In this document: one piece after another, positions 37,116 to 47,600 of the stretch | How positions within the stretch are numbered: the first letter of the stretch is position 1 | Layout: the number at the start of each line of letters is the position of its first letter | NCBI GenBank assembly: GCA_036583965.1 | Contig: JAZBQD010000001.1 | Span: 17,987,608-18,051,607 of the forward strand | Direction of reading: 5' to 3' | DNA from: Prunella strophiata | Lineage: Eukaryota > Chordata > Aves > Passeriformes > Prunellidae | Length of the DNA stretch: 64,000 nt | The notes under the pieces: generated by a model | What the model was told of the DNA's origin: nothing | The model's input: the letters and a program-made list of their open reading frames with translations, nothing else | Databases searched by the model: none | Program-made: the position numbers and the translations under genes

Positions 37116-37260
37116 ATTCCCCATCCTTGGACATGTTCAAAGCCAGGCTGGATGGGGCTCTGAGTAACCTGGTCCAGTGGAAGGTGTCTCTGCCAGCAGG
37201 GGATTGAAACTGGATAGTCTTTAAGGTTCCTTCCAACCCAAAGCATTCTGTGATTCCACC
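37116..37260 (+). mobile_element. CR1 LINE 3'-end fragment
   Basis: Sense copy: CCATCCTTGGACATGTTCAA, GGCTGGATGGGGCTCTGAGT, TTAAGGTTCCTTCCAACCCA, ending AGCATTCTGTGATTC. Confidence 0.95.
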
Positions 37261-38431
37261 AGAGAGCCACTGAAGCTGTCCCTGCAGAGAAAGCCACCTT
37301 CGAGGGACACACCCCAGGGACAGGGCTGCTTGCTGCCATCTGCATGCTCACATTTGGGGTAGCACTGCCAGGGCTTTAACTGAGCAGGCATTCCTCTCCA
37401 TCTTCACTTTGAACAATATTGTGCTGTTCCAGTATTGTACCAGTGAACTCACAGTGACCCTGTCAAATAAATATTTTTCCCGAGTAACACTGTTTTAAAT
37501 AAATTCATTTAGTATCCTTATTTGAAAACACTGGACAAATTAAACGACTGTAAAATTTGACTTTCCAGTATTTTGTGTTCAGATAAACTCCTACAGCACC
37601 CTCATCCATGGCAGCCAGCCCATATTTCCAAGTAACTACAGTTTTAAAAAGCCAACTATGTTTTTCAGCATCTACGCATTAATCATCCCTGCCAGTTCAA
37701 GAATTATTCTTGAGTTCAAAGGAAAAAGTATAAAGAAAAGGAATGTGTGTGAGCTCCCCTTCACAAAATCTGCAGCCTAACCATCCTGTACCCCAGCTCT
37801 TACCATGTACCTCATCCCCAACCAGGGACTCCCCACAGGATCTATGAGGTTTCAATCAAGATGAGACTTCCATCAAGACTGGAGTGTAGGAAGCATCTCT
37901 GTCTGACAAAGGCAATGCTGAGGCTGCTGAAAACACTGCTGAGAGAAGTCCTGTGCTCCCAAAGAAGTCATGTTAATTGAACATGGCTTCAGAATATTTC
38001 AGATTCTCAGCAAGGATTTGGTAGCAGAGGAGAACACGCTGCGACCGACCGCATTTCTAACGCAGTATGAAAAGCAGTTTCAGTACACGCTGCCAAAAAG
38101 TGTCACACAGGCTAAAATATGCTTGTCCACAGAGAAGGGGACAACACTCCCAAAGGCAGGAGCAGGGAGGAGGGAACAGGTCAGGCTGAGGGGCAGTGTG
38201 GGGCTGCCCAACACTCCTGGTGTTTCAGCAAGCACTGGGGGGAAACATCAATTGCAGAGTGCCCAGAGCACGCCCCTGGTTTTATTGGATTTTCCGTTGC
38301 TCTCGTATTTTGAGAAAGGTTAAATATGTCAAACATTAGTCTACAAAACCTCTCACACAAATCCTCTTACTCACATGATCTTTCTAAACAGCCCCAATCT
38401 CTTCAACCACGCAGACATGGCTACAAGCTGT
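37261..38431. other. Intronic sequence without recognised gene
   Basis: The stretch is unique. CpG words GCTGCGACCGACCGC at about 38040 stand out in otherwise CpG-poor sequence. No exon is recognised. Confidence 0.5.
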
Positions 38432-38691
38432 GACTATTGATAGGACAAGGGTGAATGGCTTTGAGCTCAAAGAGAGGAGGTTTAGATGGAGTATTGGGAA
38501 GAAGCTCTTCCCTGTGAGGGTGGTGAGGCCCTGGCACAGATTGCCCAGAAAAGCTGTGGCTGTCCCATCCCTGGAAGTGACCAAGGTCAGGCTGGACAGA
38601 GCTTGGAGCAATCAGGTCTAGTGAAAGGAGGGGTGGAAATGGTCTTCAAGATCCCTTCCCACCCAACCATTCTATGACTGTGTGATTCTAT
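38432..38691 (+). mobile_element. CR1 LINE 3'-end fragment
   Basis: Sense copy starting further upstream (GATAGGACAAGGGTGAATGG) and passing through GAAGAAGCTCTTCCCTGTGA to a tail with ATTCTATGACTGTGTGATTC, the CR1 terminal octamer repeat. Confidence 0.95.
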
Positions 38692-39556
38692 TCCAGCCAT
38701 CACCTCTCCAGAACCTCCTGAGCTGCAGAGGGAGGGGTAACCTGCCCAGCACACACTCACTGGGACACTCTGAGCACCCTCATAACAGCATTATCACATG
38801 TTCCATATTTTCTCACCCATTCTTCCCATGGTCTCACGCCTTGCTTGATCTTTTGTGACTGGCTTCACAATGAGAAGATGTTTTCAATGAGCTGTCTGCA
38901 GCAGCCCTTGGGTCTTTTTCCCCAGTGGTTCCAGTTCATTGAAAACACAGCAATGTGTGCAAAGAGCTGGGAATGCTCCTTCCTGGGTGCCCAACCTTGT
39001 GTTTGGCAGTGGTGGCTTTCATCTGACCATGTGATCCTCTTTAATTTCAGCTCTGCCTCCTCCTGCACAGAGCTGCCTCCCACCAGAGATGCCACAGAAT
39101 CCCTCACAGCCTTGGTGCCACCAACTCCCTGTCCACCCCTTTTTTCCAGATTATTGATTAATATACTCAGACACACAGTCATGATGCAGATACTTAGAGC
39201 AGTCTAGTATCCACCTATTCCCTGACAAGAAGCTGATGCTTTACTTGTTTTCTGTTCTCATCCAAGCAAGACACTTGCCTAAACAGAGGCTCTTTGAAAA
39301 TCACAAAGGCTGGTTCTCAGAGATCTACCACTTTTCTGATTTGTGGTTTTTGTTTTGCTTTTATCTGATCCTTGTTATACTAGGTATCTTTAACTGTGTT
39401 TCTTTGGTTAGTACTCAGATAAGGCACACAACTGTTCTCCATTCCTTTATCCTTAAAAAAAACTCCAAGCAGGTAAATCTTGTGTACAGAGCCAGGCAGG
39501 TAAGACCCTGGTTAACTGCATGTACTGAAGACAGAAAAATCTAAGAGAAGGAGATG
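38692..39556. other. Intronic sequence without recognised gene
   Basis: The stretch is unique. No repeat, exon or motif is recognised. Confidence 0.5.
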
Positions 39557-39630
39557 TCATAAAATCATGGAATTGTCTGGCTTAGAAAGGGAGCTTGAAG
39601 ACCATCTACTTCCAGCCTACATATCAGCAT
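39557..39630 (-). mobile_element. CR1 LINE 3'-terminal remnant
   Basis: AAAATCATGGAATTGTCTGG and CTTGAAGACCATCTACTTCC fit the antisense 3' end of CR1 with substantial divergence. Confidence 0.6.
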
Positions 39631-42600
39631 CACCCTGAAACTCAGCAGAGCAAAGTGGCTTCTCCAACGGAGCTCCTGCACATCCATGTGTGTGTGTCCA
39701 GAGGAGGATCCACATGGGTGGGAAAGGACAGAGAGAGCCACACCAGCAACACCCTGAGAGCAACTGCCAAAGCCACAAAATGCAAAAACTAAAGATTTCT
39801 TACTTTTTTAAACTGCAGTCCATTATTTTAAAGATTTAGAACATTTCTGCACGTATTTCTAGAGAAGGTTTATGAATGTGCCATGGTCTCCAGAGACTTC
39901 TGTCCCCCAGGAGCAGGACAGCAGCACCTCAGACAGGGAACATGCTGAGCCATGGAGCTGCCACACTGCCCTGTACCTGTCACTGCTCATCACTGCCCAC
40001 ATCCCACTCGCTCCTCTCCAGCATGGCCTGGCAGCAGCTGAGGTGGGCCAGGCATTAACTGGGTCTAGGCTGGGGAAAATGCTGACACAGAACCTGCACG
40101 TCCTGTCTCCTCAGCCTGCAGCCTCACCCACAGCTGCTGTTAGCCCTGGAGTCCATCTGAGCACACAGACTCTCCCCACAGCTCTGCCACCCATGGGTTT
40201 TCTTCATTTTTCCACATCCTCCTACAAACCCTCTTCCTCATCCTCATCATTCCCATTTCACCTGCTGGTTTTACCAGCCCACCTCCTGCCTCCACTATTC
40301 TCCATCTTCTGGAGATCAATACCTTTGGTTTCACCAATTTTCAGCTGTTTCACCTGCCCATGAGCACTGCCAGCCTGCTCTCCCTGGCACCTCCCAACCC
40401 ATCCCCTCATGGCCAGCAAAGCAACACCAAAGATGAGAAAGAGCTGGAAACGCCCTGGTGCTAAGATCCACTTAATAAGTTGTCAGCCAGGTCCTGTGTA
40501 TCTATTCTTGTGGGCATAAAGATCTCTGTCAGCAGTCAAAACACGGATTTACACCCCCAGCACAATTCTGAGCAGCATTTAAAGATTTTTAACGACCATC
40601 CCTTTGTCCCAGGGAGTTAAGCGCTGATCGAATGTCACAACGTGACACATGAATGCACAACAAGACGGGGGTTTGACAGGCAGCAACATTGTAATATGAT
40701 AATTCCTCTTTGTCCCTTAATCGCCTCTGTTTTTTGCAGACTTGATTCACTTACCAACATGTGATCAATCACTGCCTTTTTCAGTGAGATAATTTTTTGC
40801 CCTCTATCTAAATGGCTCCTGTCAAAGGGAATCCAGTGCTAAATTAAAGCTGATCTGCCTGTCTCTGCCCTTTTGTTTGTAGACTTCTTCTCGCACACAA
40901 TTGATTTTAAACAGATTTCTTTAATGGCTTCCAACACTGTTTAAGTATATGCATTTCTAAAAATCTGTCTCCTTGAAATTAACACTGGCTACGTAGACAT
41001 TTAAAAATGGTCTGGAGAATATAATTTAATGAAGAGGCATAAATACCAGAGTACGTGATGGCACGTGTATCAACTTCCCACTAGAGTAAGTTGCCTATTT
41101 AGATCTTCCCACATGCTCTATTTAAAATGGGAAGAACAACAATCTTAAGATTTGTGACAATAACAGAAAGAGGATGGTGTCATTTAAGATGAAAGGAAGC
41201 AATGCCGAGATCACCACTTGTTCTGAGTCTCAAAGAACTGCCTCCTCAGCTGAAGGCCACTACAGAGCTCCTCAGACATCTCTCACTGGGGTTTGCAAAG
41301 CCTAGGAGCATCTCCCTAACAGCAGGTAAGAGGTCTCTAGTGGAACAAGCACCAAACAGAATCTACCCTTGGGTATAAAGCAGAGGGGTGGTTTTGCAGC
41401 TCTCAGGTGACCACCACATATGCCCCAAACAACTCTGTGCTACCCAGGTCAGAGGCAAAGTGGCTGCATCTGCCCAAGCCCCTCCAATCAGAGCCACACT
41501 CATGCCAACCACCCAAACCCTCTGCCCTGCTGTCTGCTCCTCCCTCAGCTTCCTCAAGCACACCCATACTGCATTTGAAACCTCCAAATTTCACATTCTG
41601 TCCCTTCCCTCCAGCTCCTCTTTCCCACACTGGCCTCTTCCAAGTTGTGTCTCCCACACTTTGCCCTGATGCAGCCCCCCAGCCTGGCCCTCCAGAGGCC
41701 AAGAACACAACACCTGCAGATCCAGCAAAAGCAGGAATCTGCTCTCTGGTTGTTGTGGCTTCTCTGCCCCATCTGGGTGGCCACTGGCTACCTGGCAAGG
41801 AAACTGCAGGAATCCCCAGGTGCATCCCCACCCTCCCAGCCCAGCCTGTGCAGCACCTCCCAGCTGCTGCCCTTCCTCACCACTGTCAATGAAAGCTGCA
41901 ATAATGAAATGGGTGATTTCAAAGCTTGGTAAGATGACGCTTATTTAATTCACTGATTGAATGACAGTAAATTTTTGGCTGTGACGTGCATTATAAATTA
42001 TTCTACACAGTTTCAGCACTTGTCCTGGTTCTGCACATAAGGCACTAAAGATTTTGCCAAGATATCTAATAGACACATCATAATTAGCCCTATAAGATAA
42101 AAAAAATCACCTTTTTGATGCATATTTTTTCTTCAATTTTTGAGATAAGCACCTCAACAAGATGCTGGATTCAGAGCTCTTTCAAAGATGGGACAGAAGG
42201 AAAAAAGCACAAACAATATTTTCATCTTATGGTTCTATCAGGTTTTTCCTTCCTTTTCCTGTGCATAGGAAGAAGTGAAATAAAACAGCTCTGCAACAGA
42301 GGCATCACCCCTGGGCGAGGGCAAGTCCCATTCCAGCGAGGATGCATCCATCCACAAAGGGCAGTGGGAGCCAGCATTACAAACATACCCATAAATGAGT
42401 CTGGGGGAGGATTTGCTCCAGAAAAAAACCCAAGAAAACAAAAAAAAGCTAGTTTTTCAAAACACATTATCATGGCACAAAGCATATTTTAATGTATTTT
42501 CAGCAAGGCATCGAATCCCCCCAGAATCTGCTTTGTGCCTCTTGGCAGTTCAAGAATGCTAAGGCACCCTGTCCTCGGGGTGCCAGAGCCAATCTGTTGC

Positions 42601-42997
42601 CAAGAGACACAAAACAGATATCAGGGGTGTGCAAAGCCATCTTTGGAATCATAGCAAACAGGCAACGACCTCATGTTCAGGGTTTGACTTAGTCAGCAAG
42701 ATGTCAAGGGAGAAAAATTAACCTTTTTTTATAAGGTTTAAAGCTGACCATTTGTATCCACCTCCAAGGGAGAATCAGCCTTCCTGGGGCAGAAACACGC
42801 CCGTGTCTGGTGCTGCTCTGCACTCAAACAATGTGGTTTTGGGGGTTTAATGCTTATTCTTGTTTTGTGAGGAAAAACATAAAAATCCAGAGAGCTGGGG
42901 CACTCAGGGAGTGGGGAGGCTCTGACTTGGGGCATCTGGGCAGGTGAAGCATCTTCTGAGGAAACCCAAATGCTGGAGCTGGACCTTCTCATGAGCA
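39631..42997. other. Intronic sequence without recognised gene
   Basis: No repeat family is seen. It holds the regulatory candidate at 40450-41130. The block around 41935-42050 is also AT-rich and repeat-free. No exon is recognised. Confidence 0.5.
40450..41130. promoter_or_regulatory. Candidate conserved non-coding element, the longest in the window
   Basis: About 680 bp is free of repeats, with a TGTCAC-AAC-GTGACA inverted repeat at 40633-40647, TTTGACAGGCAG (PBX/MEIS-like) at about 40672, TTAATCGCC, ATGTGATCAATCAC and several ATTTAAA/TTTAAT words. CpGs survive in AT-rich sequence. This is only texture, and conservation must be checked. Confidence 0.35.
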
Positions 42998-43132
42998 CTC
43001 AGAGAATTCCAGAATGGTTTGGTTGGAAGGGACCTGAAAGCTCATCTAATTCCACCCCCTGCCATGGGCAGGGACACCTTCCATGAGACCAGGTTGCTTC
43101 AAGCCCCATCTTAGACACTCCCAGGTGTTGAA
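42998..43132 (-). mobile_element. CR1 LINE 3'-end fragment
   Basis: Antisense copy: AATTCCAGAATGGTTTGGTT, CCCTGCCATGGGCAGGGACA, CCAGGTTGCTTCAAGCCCCA, truncated after CACTCCCAGG. Confidence 0.93.
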
Positions 43133-44214
43133 TGTACCCATTTGTGTGGGTACACATTGATGTGACCCAGCCAACAAACATCTGGAAGGTTTTCACATTT
43201 AAAAATCCAGTCACCAGCAAGCTCTTCAAATACTTATTACTCCAACTGATGAGTAACCTGAATATTTCCCTGCATTTGGTTCTGGCACCTCTCTCTCCCT
43301 CCTCCAAGCTGCAACATGGATGCAAACCCTTTCAAAAGGAGTAATTTTCCTGCCACAATTATAAATACAGATCGCTGCCCTTCCCAGTTATGGAAATAAA
43401 ATTCAGTGCCTTCAGGATTCCTTCAAAATACAAAAATATAAAAACAACATGACTGCTTTTGGATCTTCAGACTGCTTCTTTCAGGCTCTCTGTGGACTGC
43501 TGCTTTTCCATTTGTTTCACTGAAGTTAAATAGTTGGAAATTAAGAATCTAATTAAGAAATACAGTAATTAACTGTAATTAAGAGTTACAGCAAGATTTG
43601 GAGGGTTTTTTTCTCTAATCTGGAGCATAAATTTTTGCATGTTAAATTAAAAACTCCATTTAAGAATCAAAATGTTAGAAGGCGGTGAAGCAACTAGATA
43701 TCAGTTTGATATTATCCAGGAAAGGTCAAATTTAAATTATAGGACATGTTTAAAACATTAAGTTGTTGGTGTAGCTTGCAGCTTTTGCATATCAACTAAT
43801 ATACAGATATAAGAGCATACAGATATATAGAGGTATCCGTATCACAGGTGTTCCCTACCAAATTACCTTCAGAGATGGAAAATTCAGCATTCCACACTAG
43901 ATAATTAGGATTTCCAGGTGTTTTTTGTCCCAAGGACTCAGAAGCACAACAAGCCTTCACCAGGACTGAAGAGCAAGGAATCCTGATAGATGGAAGCCTT
44001 AGTGCAAACAACCAAAATTCAGTTGATAGAAAGAGGTTGTGGGTTTTGGGGGGGGATTTGTTTGGACTAGAAATAAAACATCTTGATATTATGACAAGAG
44101 AAAAATATCCCTTTGTCTTATGAACCCCCAGTTGTGGGAAGGGAACTGAGCAGTGCCAGACCAGCATGTGGGCAGAGAGACACAGGGGGATTGGGAGGGG
44201 GTGAGGAGAGTTAA
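43133..44214. other. Intronic sequence without recognised gene
   Basis: AT-rich unique sequence with a G-run near 44048-44056. No exon or repeat family is recognised. Confidence 0.5.
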
Positions 44215-44510
44215 AATTCCTACCACAAAACAGAAAATGAGATTAAAGGAGACATTTTGGCCACGAGGCCTTCTTTCGGCTGGAGAAGGCCTCAAAGCCA
44301 AAGTGTCTCTTCTAATCCTATTTTCTATTTCGAGAGTGCATTTTAATAACCCCTTTGTATATGGTACAATGACTTTAGCAAGTCCTATTTTAAGCAGATT
44401 TTCCACACTGGAAGGCGAAATGGGTTAAAATAATTGCCCCGTACACCTCACGCGCGTGACACTTTGTTTAATCCGGTGTCGGACACCAGCGATGCACAAT
44501 GCACAACAAG
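44215..44510. promoter_or_regulatory. Candidate conserved element with palindromes
   Basis: Around and after the hairpin lie two perfect palindromes: TCACGCGCGTGA at 44448-44459 and GGTGTCGGACACC at 44475-44487. They carry CpGs in otherwise AT-rich sequence. The surrounding text is repeat-free. Confidence 0.35.
44228..44330 (+). ncRNA. Long pre-miRNA-like hairpin (candidate)
   Basis: The arms 44228-44274 and 44284-44330 pair around a 9-nt loop (TTCGGCTGG). Of 47 opposed positions 41 pair on the plus strand: 38 Watson-Crick and 3 G-U, with mismatches only at 44231, 44240, 44246 and a 3x3 internal loop at 44262-44264. The innermost 10 bp (GAGGCCTTCT with AGAAGGCCTC) are perfect. Size and shape fit a pre-miRNA. 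The three G-U pairs become C/A mismatches on the other strand, so a plus-strand transcript (antisense to CTBP2) folds better. I do not recognise a known miRNA. A palindromic transposon remnant is the main alternative. Confidence 0.4.
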
Positions 44511-44772
44511 GCCCATGGATAAAATGCACAAGGTCCAGGGATAAAAGTGCCTTTCAGGATCAACAGCCCAAGGCATGGAATGGGGGAACCAGGCTGAGAA
44601 ACATGGCTCCCTCACACTCACATCTGGGCCTCACCTTCCCACCTGGATAGGGACTTGGCTGATGTCACCACACCCCAAAATTCCTCCCTCTTTGGGTAGC
44701 AGGAGGCACTGTCCATGTCCCACCAGGTGAGAGCTGGTGTGAGCACTCTGGGCCCCAAAGGAGAGCCCACTT

Positions 44773-45403
44773 GCAGCTCCACTGTGGTGTCCCCAGAGAA
44801 ACCATCCACAGCTCCACTGTGGTGTCCCCAAAGGAGAAACCATCCACAGCTCCACTGTGGTGTCCCCAAAGGAGAAACCATCCACAGCTCCACTGTGATG
44901 TCCCCAAAGGAGAAACCATCCACAGCTCCACTGTGGTGTTCCCAAAGGAGAAACCATCCACAGCTCCACTGTGGTGTCCCCAAAGGAGAAACCATCCACA
45001 GCTCCACTGTGGTGTCCCCAAAGGAGAGACCCCTCACAGCTCCACTGTGGTGTCCCCAAAGGAGAAACCATCCACAGCTCCACTGTGATGTCCCCAAAGG
45101 AGAGACCCCTCACAGCTCCACTGTGGTGGCCCCAAAGGAGAAACCATCCACAGCTCCACTGTGATGTCCCCAAAGGAGAGACCCCTCACAGCTCCACTGT
45201 GGTGGCCCCAAAGGAGAGAGCCCTCACAGCTCCACTGTGGTGTTCCCAAAGGAGAGAGCCCTCACAGCTCCATTATGGTGTTCCCAAAGGAGAGAGCCCT
45301 CACAGCTCCACTGTGGTGTTCCCAAAGGAGAGAGCCCTCACAGCTCCACGGTGGTGTCCCCAAAGGAGAGACCTCTCACAGCTCCACTGTGGTGGCCCCA
45401 CAG
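44773..45403. repeat. Minisatellite, 38-bp unit, about 17 copies
   Basis: The unit starts at GCTCCACTGTGGTGTCCCCA and recurs exactly every 38 bp from 44811 to 45381; the first copy is 3 bp shorter. Three sub-types differ in GAGAAACCATC, GAGAGACCCCT and GAGAGAGCCCT: the first dominates the left, the third the right, and types one and two alternate between. Most units contain CCACAG-CTCCA-CTGTGG, a small hairpin. Because 38 is not a multiple of 3, open frames of 100-180 codons run through in several frames and are not genes. Confidence 0.98.
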
Positions 45404-45724
45404 CCACAAAACCAGCAAAGCTCACCTCTGTCTTGCTAAATTTGCAAAAACCTGCACCTGGATGATGTTTCCTTCTTCACCACATACACAAAACCCCACA
45501 AAATTGTGCATCCAAAGCACAAGGTGGGAAGTTTCTCTGGTTTGCAACAAAACTCAGCCTTTTTTGAACATATCAGGTGAAATGCTGTTCTTTAGAAGCA
45601 CAACGACCCAAGGGAGTGCCTCCTGTGCTGGGCAGCCCATGCCTCCACCTCCCTGCCCTAGGTCATGCTGTGGGAGCTGAAGCTCCCCCAACAGTGACTC
45701 TTGGCTCTCCACCTCCCTGCCCTT

Positions 45725-45812
45725 TGGGAGTCCAAGTGGTGGAGTCATCATCCCTGGAAACGTTCAAAAAATATCTGGGGGAGGCACTTGAGGACATGGT
45801 TCAGAGGTGAAT
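45725..45812 (+). mobile_element. CR1 LINE remnant, different subfamily
   Basis: GTGGTGGAGTCATCATCCCTGGAAACGTTC and the following AAAAAATATCTGGGGGAGGC resemble the CR1 subfamilies that carry GTGGAGTCACCATCCCTGGA. It lacks the 3' tail. Confidence 0.7.
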
Positions 45813-45945
45813 GGATAAGAGGTACCTCCAGCAGGAAAATGACTTCTGCAATCCCACAGAAAGGGCAATTTCCATGCCTAGAAGAACCCTTGTAGGACCC
45901 ATGGTTTTCACTAATGGAGGTTGTAAGATGAAGTTCCCATGTAAA

Positions 45946-46115
45946 GATCATGGAATCACAGAATTGTGTAAGATGGAAAAGCCCTCTAAGATCATAAAGT
46001 CCAATAGTTAATCCAACACTACCAATTCACCACTAAACTGTATCCCTAAGTGCCCCATCCTGATGCTTTTTGAATATTTTCAGGGATGGTGACTCCAGCA
46101 CTGCTCTGGGCAGAT
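45946..46115 (-). mobile_element. CR1 LINE 3'-end fragment, older subfamily
   Basis: Antisense copy: ATCATGGAATCACAGAATTG, CTAAGATCATAAAGTCCAAT, CACCACTAAACTGTATCCCT, AGGGATGGTGACTCCAGCAC. This wording (AAGTCCAACCATTAACC type) marks another CR1 subfamily than most copies here. Confidence 0.88.
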
Positions 46116-47467
46116 GTTGCAAAATACCACAAATATCAACACAGGAAACTGCAAATATCAAAGTGACAGAAGGGGAATGGACATCCAACAGTGAGTGGGA
46201 TGGCACCAAACAGGGGAGAGGCAAGGCTGATGAGAGAACTACTCATCTCTGATGATGAAAATTGGACTGGAACAACAGAAACAAATCCAAGTTAGCAGAG
46301 AAACTCCTGAAACAAAGAATATGCAAAACAAAAAAACCAATTTTGTCCTCTCTGTGCAGCATCAACCAGCAGTACCCAACCTCTAGGCAGCACACAGAAG
46401 ACCAGCAGTCAAACTGAATTAAGGAGGAGGTTCAAGCACAGTGGTTCAGACACCACAGCAGCTCCCTGTGCCCCTCCTTGATGAAGGCCACTGGCTATGC
46501 CTGGATGGCACAGGCAGCAGAGAACTTCAACCCCTCACCAGATGGATCAACTGGGAAATACAAAAAAAAAAAATTAATTATCATAAGGACAGTTAAGTAC
46601 AACTGAAATTTTTCTGCATCCCAGCAGTGCTTTGCGCTGGCCAACGCTCAGGGCCAACAGAATAAAACAAAGCAGGTGAGAAATACAAAAATCTATGTAG
46701 CATGAAATATCTCTAAGAGACTTGTTTAGTGAAATTAACTAGTAGTTTAATAGAAAAAAGCTTGATGTATGAGAGTGCTCCAATTTCTTCATAGAAATTA
46801 ACATTTCAATCCTGTTTTTATCTAGAAGTCATTAAACTGTGCAACATGAATTATTGGAACTGTAGCAGAGAATTAACTCTATTCATCAAGTAAGTCCAAA
46901 CAGTTTAGAGTGCATCTGTAATGAAAAAATAGCTCCACATTTCTATCTCTTCTCATTAAAGTAAACCAGTTTTCCCTCTCTCAGTATATAAAACTGTCTT
47001 CTCCTCATGTAATTTATATTACCATAAGCCAGCTCACATTCTAAACTATTACACGCCTCCAATTAATTTTTGCAGCTTTTGCCTGAAAATTTAATGAGAT
47101 AGTAGTGTATGAACCTGCTGACTCCAGATTACATGTGTGCTTCCAATATTAATGTTGGCATAAAATAATCTGATACATACTTGATGAGAGCTTTCCACTA
47201 TTGTGAGAGTAGTTAAGGCAATATGTAAACCAATTCCACTGATTTTCTTTCTCCTCCCACCACGTCTGCCATAAAAAATAACCCCAAAACCAGCTAAAAT
47301 TATCAGTCTGAAACTGCAGAGCCTTGAGTTAAGCACTCACGAGACAGGTAACACAACCAGTGCTTCCCTGGATGTTTTAAATTTATTACTCACCTATTAA
47401 CATTTATTTTAAGACTATACTTATTTCTAAATGCTTTTACTTTTGCATGCTGGAGGAAGAGAGGGAC
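46116..47467. other. Intronic sequence without recognised gene
   Basis: The stretch is AT-rich and unique. No exon or repeat family is recognised. Confidence 0.5.
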
Positions 47468-47600
47468 ACCAAGGCCAGGTTAGCTGGGGTTTGGAGCAAC
47501 CTGGTCTAGTGGAAGGTGTCCCTGCCCATGGCAGGGGTTGAGTGGAACAAGATGAGCTTCAAGGTCTCTTTCAGCCCAAACCATTCTGTGATTCTGTGTT
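47468..47600 (+). mobile_element. CR1 LINE 3'-end fragment
   Basis: Sense copy: CCAAGGCCAGGTTAGCTGGG, CAACCTGGTCTAGTGGAAGG, then AAACCATTCTGTGATTCTGT, the terminal octamer repeat. Confidence 0.95.

Noticed and set aside
41403..41892. Overlapping frames of 142 and 161 codons on opposite strands
   Set aside because: Stop-poor GC-richer patch, both strands open, no domain recognisable on either.
44773..45403. Possible CRISPR-like array
   Set aside because: Copies are directly adjacent with no unique spacers, in a vertebrate genome.
44618..45680. Several frames of 105-180 codons on both strands with 38-residue repeats
   Set aside because: By-product of the 38-bp minisatellite; three units make 114 nt, hence a 38-residue period in every frame.
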